Of a stretch of DNA of 64,000 nucleotides, positions 51,973 to 61,852 are shown in pieces. The stretch spans positions 19,587,237-19,651,236 of the forward strand of contig JARWKL010000009.1 of NCBI GenBank assembly GCA_029961685.1, in the 5' to 3' direction. The position numbers were made by a program, and so were the translations under genes. Numbering within the stretch: position 1 is the stretch's first letter; every line of letters begins with the position of its first letter. This DNA comes from Aristolochia californica. Lineage: Eukaryota; Streptophyta; Magnoliopsida; Piperales; Aristolochiaceae. The notes under the pieces are model-generated. The model was not told where the DNA came from, did no database searches, and saw only the letters and a program-made list of their open reading frames with translations.

Positions 51973-54900
51973 TTAAACCATGTTAAAGATGCAAATGACC
52001 TATGGATCCAAAACCTTTTAAAGAGAATAAAAAACCGCTCATTAAATTCTCAAGTGAACGAGCGGTGGGATATTTACCCGAGTAAAACAAGCCATTACTT
52101 TGCCCTTTTACAAAAAGGTGACCTAACGATCATGGATGATTGTAAAGTGATTTATCACTCGTAACGGGCTATATTTTTGTAAGGAATGACTTATGGGTTG
52201 GGATTCAACACTCAGTTAAAATTCCCTCGCCTCCCCCTTTTCCTGACGATTGCAGAACCTGATCTATAAAAACTAAAAAGTGTTTACAATCCCTAAAAAT
52301 TACATGAACTTTTTGGAAACAACTCTCTCTAAGTTTGAGCACTGTGCTTTTCAATTTTAGATGTACACGTTTTCCTTAAATTAAAACTTCAGTTTTCACT
52401 TTTCCCTTCATCTCAGAGACAAAAAAGAGAATAGATGACAATGAAATGAAAATTTTAGATTTTAAGTATGGAAAAAAATTTAAAGCAGTAACAAATGTAA
52501 GTAAAGAAAATTTATTCACACACCACAAATGAACACAAAAGTTTTGTTAATCAAGTTTGGGAAATTCCCCTAGTTCAACAACCCTAATAGCTTGGAATAT
52601 GATAAGAAAGAGATTTTTTTACACATGCTATAAAAAATGGATATGCATGCTTGAAACTTGTTAAAGATGCAAATGACCTACAGATCAAAAACCTTTTATA
52701 AAGAATAAAAAACCGCTCATTAAATTCGCGAGTGAACGTGCGGTGGGATATTTACCCGCGTCAAACAAGCCATTATTTTGCCAATTAACAAAAAGCTGAC
52801 CTAACAATCATTGTTGATTGTAAAGTGATTTATCATGCGTAACAGGCTATATTTTTTTAAGGAATGACTTATGGGTTGGGATTCAACACTCCATTAAAAT
52901 TCCCCCGCCTCCCTCTTTTCCCCTCGATTGCAAAACCTGATAAAAAAACTAAAAAGAGTTTACAATCCCTAAATATTATAGACACATTTTGGAAATATTT
53001 CTCTAAATTTGTGCATTGTGCAATTCCATTTAAGATGTATACTTTTTGCCTAAATCAAAACTTGAGTTTGCACTTTTCCCTTCATCTTTTAGACAGAAAA
53101 GAGAACAGATGACAATGAAATAAAAATTTTAGAGTTTGAGTATGGAAAAAATCGAAAGAAATAACAAATGTAAGTAAAGAAAATTTATTCACACACCACA
53201 AATGAACACAAAAGTTTTGTTATCCAAGTTTTGAAAATTCCACTAGTTCAACAACCCCAATAGCTTGGAATTTGATAAGATAGAGATTTTTCTACACATG
53301 CTTTAAAAAATTGATATGCATGCTTGAAACCTGTTAAAGATGCAAATGACCAATGGATCCAAAACCTTTTAAAGAGAATATCAAACCACTCATTAAATTC
53401 TCAAGTGAACGTGCGGTGGGATATTTGCCTGAGTCAAACAAGCCAGACTTTTGCCCATTTATAAAAAGCTGACCTAACGATCATTGATGATTGTAAAGTA
53501 ATTAATCATGCATAACGGGCAATATTTTTGAAAGGAATGACTAATGGGTTGGGATTCACCACTCAGTTAAAATTCCCCTGCCTCCCCCTTTTCCCGACAA
53601 TTGCAAAACTTGATATATAAAAACTAAAAAGAGCTTAAATTGACCTAAAATTATAGAAACTTTTTGAAAATATCTCTTTCTAAATTTGTGCATTGTGCAT
53701 TTCCATTTTTTATGTATACTTTTTTTTAAATAAAAACTTGACTTTTCAGTTTTCCCTTCATCATGTAGACAATAAAGAGAATAGATGACAACGAAATAAA
53801 AATTTTAGTGTTTGGGTATGGAAAAAAAATAAAGCACTAAAAAAAGTAAGTAAAGAAAATTTATTCACACACCACAAATGAACACAAAAAATTTGTTATC
53901 CAAGTTTTGGAAATTCCACTAGTTCAAAAATCCCAATAGCTTGGAATTTGATAAGAAAGAGATTTTTCTACACATGCTTTAAAAAATGGATATGCAAGCT
54001 TGAAACATGTTAAAGATTCAAATCACCTATGGATCCAAACCTTTTAAAGAGACTAACAAACCGCTCATTAAATTCTCAAATGAACGTGTGGTGGGATATT
54101 TACTCGAGTCAAACAAGCCATTATGTTGCCCATTTGCCAAAAGTTGACCTAACGGTCATTGATGATTGTAAAGTGATTTATCATGCATAACTGGCTATAT
54201 TTTTTTAAGGAATGACTTTTGGGTTGGCATTAGTCACTCAGTTAAAATTCCCCCACCTCCTCCCCCTTTTCCCGACGATTGCAAAAGCTGATATATAAAA
54301 AGTAAAAAGATTTTAAATTCCCTAAAAATTACTGAGGCTTTTTGAAAATATCTCTTTCTAATTTTGTGCATTGTGAATCTCCATTTTTTATGTTTACTTT
54401 TTTTTAAATAAAAGCTTGAGTTTTCACTTTTCCCTTCATCTTGTAGAGAAGAAAGAGAATAGATGACAACGAAAGAAAAAATTTTGAGTTTGTGTATGGA
54501 AAAAATTTAAAGCAATAACAAATATAAGTAAAGAAAATTTATTCACACACCACAAATGAACACAAACGTTTTTTTATCCAAGTTTTGGAAATTCCACTTG
54601 TTCAACGAACCCCAATAGCTTGGAATTTGATAAGAAAGAGATTTTTCTACACACGCTTTAAAAAATGGATATGCAGGCTTGAAACAAGTTAAAGATCAAG
54701 TCACCTATGGATCCATACCTTTGAAAGAGAATAACAAACCGCTCATTAAATTTTCAAATGAACGTGCGGTGGGATATTTACCCGAGTCAAACAAGCCATT
54801 ATTTTGCCCTTTTACAAAAAGCTGACCTAACGATCATTGATGATTGTAAAGTGATTTTATCATGTGTAATGGGCTATATTTTTTTAAGGAACGACTTTTG

Positions 54901-55147
54901 GGTTTGGATTCAACACTTAGTTAAAATTCCCCCGCTCCCCCTTTTCCCGACGATTGGTAAACCTGATATAAAAACTAAAAATAGTTTTCAAATGTAAGAA
55001 AAGAAAATTTATTCACACACCACTAATAAACACAAAATTTTTTTTATCCAAGTTGGGGAAATTCCACTTGTTCAACAACTCCAATAGCTTGGAACTTGAT
55101 ATGAAAGAGATTTTTCTACACATGCTTTAAAAAATGGATATGCATGC
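51973..55147 (+). repeat. Five-monomer HOR, copy 1 (A-B-C-D-E)
   Basis: Units at 51973 (A), 52651 (B), 53324 (C), 54000 (D) and 54679 (E). The first four are full length (673-679 bp) and E is cut to 469 bp by a deletion of about 205 bp near 54988. Total length is 3,175 bp. The type markers are those given for the precursor region at 44146-51972. The same deletion also ends unit 51508, immediately before this copy. Confidence 0.92.
54980..54996 (+). other. HOR-defining deletion junction, second occurrence
   Basis: AAATAGTTTTCAAATGTAAG: the same breakpoints as the junction near 51813, after a type E unit and before type A, with one substitution (TTTTCAA for TTTACAA). Identical endpoints in three places point to one ancestral deletion copied along with the HOR. 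Confidence 0.9.
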
Positions 55148-57789
55148 TTGAAACATGTTAAAGATGCAAATGACCTATGGATCCAAAACCTTTTAAAGAG
55201 AATAAAAAACCGCTCATTAAATTCGCAAGTGAACGTGTGGTGGGATATTTACTCGAGTAAAACAAGTCATTACTTTGCCCATTTACAAAAAGGTGACCTA
55301 ACGATCATGGATCATTGTAAAGCGATTTATCACTCGTAACGGGCTATATTTTTGTAAGGAATGACTTATGGGTTGGGATTCAACACTCAGTTAAAATACC
55401 CCCGCCTCCCCCTTTTCCCGACGATTCCAGAGTCTGATATATAAAAAGTAAAAAGAGTTTACAATCCCTAAAACATACATAAACTTTTTAGAAACTACTC
55501 TCTCTAAATTTGAGCATTGTGCATTTCCATTTTAGATGTACACGATTTCCTTAAATCAAAACTTGAGTTTTCACTTTTCCCTTCATCTCGTAGACAAAAA
55601 AGAGAATAGATGACAACGAAATGAAAATTTTAGATTTTGAGTATTGAAAAAAAATTAAAGAAATAACAAATGAAAGTAAGGAAATTTTATTCACACACCA
55701 CAAATGAACACAAAAGTTTTGTTATCCAAGTTTGAGGAATTCCCCTAGTTCAACAACCCCAATAGCTTGGAATATGATAAGAAAGAGATTTCTCTACACA
55801 TGCTTTAAAAAATGGATATGCATGCCAGAAACATGTTAAAGAAGCAAATGACCTACGGATCCAAATCCTTTTAAAGAGAATTACAAACCGCTCATTAAAT
55901 TCTCAAATGAACGTGCGGTGCGATATTTACCTGAGTCAAACAATCCATTATTTTGCCCATTTACAAAAAGCTGACCTAACGATCATTGATAATTGTAAAG
56001 TGATTTATCATGCATAACGGGCAATATTTTTTTAAGGAATGACTTATGGGTTGGGATTCAACACTCCATTAATATTCCCCCGCCTCCCCCTTTTCCCCTC
56101 GATTGCAAATCCTGATAAAAAAAACTAAAAAGAGTTTACAATCCCTAAAAATTATAGACACATTTTGGAAATATTTCTCTAAATTTGTGCATTGTGCAAT
56201 TCCATTTTAGATGTTTACTTTTTGCCTAAATCAAAATTTGAGTTTTCACTTTTCCTTTCATCTTTTAGACCAAAAAGTGAACAGATGACAACGAAATAAA
56301 AATTTTAGAGTTTGAGTATGGAAAAAATTGAAAGAAATAACAAATGTAAGTAAAGGAAATTTATTCACACACCACAATTGTACACAAAAGTTTTTTTATC
56401 CAAGTTTTGAAAATTCCACTAGTTCAACATCCACAATAGCTTGGAATTTGATAAGATAGAGATTTTTCTACACGTGCTTTAAAAAATTGATATGCATGCT
56501 TGAAACCTGTTAAAGATGCAAATGACCTATGGATACAAAACCTTTTAAAGAGAATAACAAACAGGTCATTAAATTCTCAAGTGAACGTGAGGTGGGATAT
56601 TTGCCTGAGTCAAACAAGCCAGAATTTTGCCCATTTATAAAAAGCTGACCTAACGATCATTGATGATTGTAAAGTAATTTATCATGCATAATAGGAAATA
56701 TTTTTGAAAGGAATGACTAATGGGTTGGGATTCAACACTCAGTTAAAATTCCCCTGCCTCTCCCTTTTCCTCACAATTGCAAAACTTGATATATAAAAGC
56801 TAAAAAGAGTTTAAATTCCCAAAAAATTATAGAAACTTTTGAAAATATCTCTTTCTAAATTTGTGCATTGTGCATTTCCATTTTTTATGTATATTTTTTT
56901 AAATAAAAACATGACTTTTCACTTTTCCCTTCATCATGTAGACAAGAAAGAGAATAGATGACAACGGAATGAAAATTTTAGAGTTTGTGTATGGAAAAAA
57001 TATAAAGCAATAAAAAATGTAAGTAAAGAAAATTTATTCACACACCACAAATGAACACAAAAGTTTTGTTATCCAAGTTTTGGAAATTCCATTAGTTCAA
57101 CAATCCCAATAGCTTGGAATTTGATAAGAAGGAGATTTTTCTACACATGCTTTAAAAAATGGATATGCAAGCTTGAAACATGTTAAAGATTCAAATCACC
57201 TATGGATCCAAACCTTTTACAGAGAATAACAAACCGCTCATTAAATTCTCAAATGAACATGCGGTGGGATATTTACTCGAGTCAAACAAGCCATTATGTT
57301 GCCCATTTACAAAAAGTTGACCTAACGATCATTGATGATTGTAAAGTGATTTATCATGGATAACTGGCTATATTTTTTTAAGGAATGACTTTTGGGTTGG
57401 GATTAATCACTCAGTTAAAATTCCCCCAGCTCCCCCTTTTCCCGAGGATTGTAAAAGTTGGTATATAAAAAGTAAAAAGATTTTAAATTCCCTAAAAATT
57501 ACAGAGGCTTTTTGAAAATATCTCTTTCTTATTTTGTGCATTGTAAATCTCCATTTTTTATGTATACTTTTGTTTTTAAATAAACGCTTGAGTTTTCACT
57601 TTTCCCTTCATCTTGTAGACAAGAAAGAGAATAGATGACAACGAAATAAAAATTTTAGAGTTTATGTATGGAAAAAATTTAAAGCAATAACAAATATAAG
57701 TAAAGAACATTTATTCACACACCACAAATGAACACAAAAGTTTTGTTATCAAAGTTTTGGAAATTCCACTAGTTCAACAATCCCAATAG

Positions 57790-57804
57790 CTTGGAATTGG
57801 ATAT
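57790..57804 (+). other. Private deletion in HOR copy 2, ~39 bp
   Basis: TAGCTTGGAATTGGATATGC joins the GGAATTTGATAAG landmark to TGGATATGCATGC, losing the AAGAAAGAGATTTTTC stretch. HOR copy 1 keeps the full sequence at the equivalent place (about 54620-54680). This event accounts for nearly all of the length difference between the two copies. Confidence 0.88.
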
Positions 57805-58111
57805 GCATGCTTGAAACAAGGTAAAGATCAAGCCACCTATGGATCCAAACCTTTGAAAACGAATAACAAACAACTCATTAAATTCTCAAATGAACGTGCA
57901 GTGGGATATTTACCCGAGTCAAACAAGCAATTATTTTGCCCATTGACAAAAAAAGCTGACCTAACGATCCTTGATGATTGTAAAGTGATTTATCATGTGT
58001 AATGGGCTATATTTTTTTAAGGAACGATTTTTGGGTTTGGATTCAACACTTATTTAAAATTCCCCCGCCTCCCCCTTTTCTCGACGATTGGAAAACCTGA
58101 TATAAAAACTA

Positions 58112-58130
58112 AAAATAGTTAACAAATGTA
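58112..58130 (+). other. HOR-defining deletion junction, third occurrence
   Basis: AAATAGTTAACAAATGTAAG: again the same join between type E and type A. The AAATAGTT form matches the 54988 junction and differs from AAAGAGTT at 51808. Copies 1 and 2 of the HOR are thus closer to each other than to the founder at 51508. Confidence 0.9.
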
Positions 58131-58281
58131 AGTAAAGAAAATTTATTCACACACCACAAATAAACACAAAAATTTTGTTATCCAAGTTTGGGAAATTCCA
58201 CTTGTTCAACAACCCCAATAGCTTGGAACTTGATAAGAAAGAGATTTTTCTACACATGCTTTAAAAAATGGATATGCAAGC

Positions 58282-60309
58282 TTGAAACATGTTAAAGATG
58301 CAAATGACCTAGGGATCCAAAACCTTTTAAAGAGAATAACAAACCGCTCATTAAATTCTCAAGTGAACGTGTGGTGGGATATTTACCCGAGTAAAACAAG
58401 CCATTACTTTGCCCATTAACAAAAAGCTGACCTAACGATCATGGATGATTGTAAAGTTATTTATCACTCGTAATGGGCTATATTTTTTTAAGGAATAACT
58501 TATGGGTTGGGATTCAACACTCAGTTAAAATTCCCCCGCCTCCTCCTTTTCCCGACAATTCCTGAGTTTGATATATAAAGAGTAAAAAGAGTTTACAATC
58601 CCTAAAAATTACATAAACTTTTTGGAAACAACTCTCTCTAAATTTGAGCATTGTGCATTTCCATTTTAGATGTACACGTTTTACTTAAATCAAAACTTGA
58701 GTTTTCACTTTTCCCTTCATCTCGTAGACAAAAAAGAGAATAGATGACAACGAAATGAAAATTTTAGATATTGAGTATTGAAAAAAATTTAAAGAAATAA
58801 CAAATGTAAGTAAGGAAATTTTATTCACACGCCACAAATGAACACAAAAGTTTTGTTATCCAAGTTTGGGAAATTCCCCTAGTTCAACAACTCCAATAGC
58901 TTGGAATATGTTAAGAAAGAGATTTTTCTACACATGCTTTAAAAAATGGATATGCGTGCCTGAAACATGTTAAAGATGCAAATGACCTACAGATCCAAAA
59001 CCTTTTAAAGAGAATTACAAACCGCTCATTAAATTCTCAAATGAACGTGCGGTGGGATATTTACCCGAGTCAAACAAGCAATTATTTTGCCCATTTACAA
59101 AAAGTTGACCTAATGATCATTGATGGTTGTAAAGTGATTTACAGGGCTAATGGGCTATATTTTATTAAGGAATGATTTATGGGTAGGGATTCAACACTCA
59201 GTTAAAATTCTCCCACCTCCCCCTTTTCCTGACGATTGCAAAACTTGATAAATAAAAACTAAAAAGAGTTTACAATCCCTAAAATTTATAGACACATTAT
59301 GGAAATATCTCTCTAAATTTATGCATTGTGCAATTCCATTTTAGATGTATACTTTTTTCCTAAATCCAAACTTTAGTTTTCACTTTTCCCTTCATCTCTT
59401 AGACAAAAAAGAGAATAGATGACAACGAAATGAAAATTTTAGAGTTTGAGTATGGAAAAATTCGAAAGCAATTACAAATATAAGTGAATAAAATTTATTC
59501 ATTCACCACAAATGAACACAAAAGTTTTGCTATCCAAGTTTGGGAAATTCCACTAGTTCAACAACCCCAATAGCTTGGAATTTGATAAAATAGAGATTTT
59601 TCTACACATGCTTTTAAAAATTGATATGCATGCTTGAATCATGTTAAAGATGCAAATGACCTATGGATCCAAAACCATTTAAAGAGAATAACAAATCACT
59701 CATTAAAGTCTCAAGTGAACGTGCAGTGGGATATTTGCCCGAGTCAAACAAGCTGGAATTTTGCCCATTTACAAAAAGTTGACCTAACGATCATTGATGA
59801 TTGTAAAGTAATTTATCATTCGTAATGGGCAATATTTTTGAAAGGAATGACTTATGGGTTGGGATTCAACACTCAGTTAAAATTCCCATGCCTCCCCCTT
59901 TTCCTGACGATTGCAAAACCTGATATATAAAAACTAAAAAGAGTTTAAATTCCCTAAAAATTATAGACACTTTTTGAAAATATCTCTTTGTAAATTTGTG
60001 CATTGTTCATTTCCATTTTTGATGGATACTTTTGTTTAAATAAAAATGTGACTTTTCACTTTTCCCTTCATCTTGTAGACAAGAAAGAGAATAGATGACA
60101 ACGAAATAAAAATTTTGGAGTTGGTGTATCAAAAAAATTTAAAGAAATAACAAATGTAAGTAAAGAAAATTTATTCAGACACCACAAATGAACACAAAAG
60201 TTTTGTTATCCAAGTTTTGGAAATTCCACTAGTTCAGCAACCCCAATTGCTTGGAATTTGATAAGAAAGTGATTTTTCTAGACATGCTTGAAAAAAAGGA
60301 TATGCATGC
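58282..60309 (+). repeat. Five-monomer HOR, copy 3, partial (A-B-C)
   Basis: Units at 58282 (A), 58960 (B) and 59634 (C) match copies 1 and 2 in order and spacing (678 and 674 bp, against 678/673 and 678/674). The next unit, 60310, lacks the D markers: it has GCATGCTTGAAACAAG and AAGATGCAACTAACC. The regular HOR therefore breaks between the C unit and 60310, and plain monomers resume. Confidence 0.88.
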
Positions 60310-60982
60310 TTGAAACAAGTTAAAGATGCAACTAACCTATGGATCCAAAACCTTTTAAAGAGGATAACAAACTGCTCATAAAATTCTCAAGTGAACGTGC
60401 GGTGGGATATTAACCCGAGTCAAACAAGCCATTATTTTGACCATTTACAAAAGCAGACCTAATTATCATTGATGATTGTAAAGTGATTTATCATGCGTAA
60501 CGGGCTATATTTTTGAAAAGAATGATTTATGGGTTGGTATTCAACACTTTGTTAAAATTCCCACGCTTCCCCTTTTCCCGATGATTGCAGAACCTGATAT
60601 ATAAAAAGTAAAAAGAGTTTACAGTCCCTAAAAATTTCTGAAACTTTTTGGAAAAATCTCTCTCTATATTTGTGGTGCATTTCCATTTTAGATTTTCACT
60701 TTTTTTTAAATAAAAACTTGATTTTTCAGTTTTCCCTTCATCTCGTAGACAAAAAAGAGAATCGATAACAACGAAATGAAAACTTTAAGAGTTTCAGTAT
60801 GGAAAATAATTTAAAGCAATAACAATTGTAAGTAAAAAAAATTTATTCACACACCACAAATGAACACAAAAGTTTTCTTATCCAAGTTTTTGAAATTCCA
60901 CTAGTTCAACCACCCCAATAGCTTGGAATTTGATAAGAAAGAGATTTTTCAATACATGCTTTAAAAAATTGGATATGCATGC

Positions 60983-61174
60983 TTGAAACATGTTAAAGAT
61001 GCAAATGACCAATGGATCCAAAACCTTTTAAAGAGAATAACAAACCGCTCATTAAATTCTCAAGTGAACGTGCGGTGGGATATTTACCCGAGTCAAACAA
61101 GCCATTATTTTGCCTATTTACAAAAAGCTGACCTAACGATCATTGATGATTGTAAAGTGATTTATCATATGTAA
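60983..61174 (+). other. 63-codon in-register frame (best representative); probably not a gene
   Basis: The frame opens at TTG (in TTGAAACATGTT) and closes at TAA. The conceptual peptide contains NLLKRITNRSLNSQVNVRWD and later SHYF and DLTIIDDCKVIYH. It is basic and soluble-looking, without a signal peptide, membrane segment or known motif. The consensus frame has no in-frame ATG. Exact 63-codon versions also start at 843, 1507, 3510, 6212, 6886, 9573, 10249, 11816, 12490, 14526, 16981, 18983, 24669, 26703, 29416, 32024, 44146, 45500, 48131, 55148 and 59634. Longer variants are at 13166, 17563, 21954, 42140 and 50101. About 70 of 97 monomers break it by stop or frameshift, which argues against selection on a protein. 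Confidence 0.15.
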
Positions 61175-61837
61175 CCGGCTATATTTTTGTAAGGAATGAC
61201 TTATGGGTTGGGATTCAACACTCAGTTAAAATTCCCCCGCCTCCCCCTTTTCTCGATGATTGGAAAACCTAATATATAAAAACTAAACAGAGTTTACAAT
61301 CCCTAAAAATTGCAGACAATTTTCGGAAATATCTCTCTCTAAATTTATACATTGTGCATTTCCATTTTTTATGTATACTTTTTTCTTAAATAAAAACTCG
61401 AGTTTTCACTTTTCCCTTCATGTCGTAGAAAAGAAAAAGAATAGATGACAACGAAACGAAAATTTTAGAATTTGTGTATGGAAAAAATTTAAAGCAATAA
61501 CAAATGTAAGTAAATAAAATTTATTTACACACCACAAATGAACACAAAAGTTTTGTTCCCCAAGTTTGGGAAATTCTACTAGTTCAACAACCCCAATAGC
61601 ATGGAATTTGATAAGAAAGAGATTTTTCTACACATGCTTTAAAAAATGGATATGTATTCTTGAAACAAGTTAAAGATGCAAATGACCTATGGATCAAAAC
61701 CTTTTAAAGAGAATAACAAACCGTTCATTAAATTCTCAAGTGAACGTGCGGTGGGATTTTTACCCGTGTCAAACAAGCCATTATTTTGCCCATTTACAAA
61801 AAACTGATCTGACGATCATTGATGATTGTATTTTGAT

Positions 61838-61852
61838 TTATCATGTTTACAA
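61838..61852 (+). other. Deletion junction, ~128 bp, removing the C-tract and TATA box
   Basis: GATTTATCATG, usually followed by CGTAACGGGC, is joined to TTTACAATCCCTAAAAATT. The unit (61660 to 62209) is 549 bp. With the unit at 31416, this is a second independent loss of the C-rich plus TATA element. Confidence 0.88.

Larger units (their letters stand above)
55148..58281 (+). repeat. Five-monomer HOR, copy 2 (A-B-C-D-E)
   Basis: Units at 55148 (A), 55826 (B), 56500 (C), 57173 (D) and 57811 (E). Total length is 3,134 bp, about 41 bp shorter than copy 1. Almost all of the difference is a private 38-40 bp loss near 57797 upstream of the E phase point. E again ends in the ~205-bp deletion. C is preceded by AAGATAGAGATTTTTC in both copies and E has AAAGATCAAG in both, so correspondence is unit by unit. 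Confidence 0.92.

Noticed and set aside
57811..58002. The 63-codon opening at 57811 as another copy of the recurring frame
   Set aside because: Its middle part reads in a different phase (conceptual SNERAVGYLPESNKQ), because of compensating indels; it only happens to have the same length.
61147..61165. CENP-B-box-like sequence in the TTATCATGCGTAACGGGC landmark
   Set aside because: Only the CGGG end fits. The TTCG start and the central A of the box are missing in the consensus and in the variants I checked.
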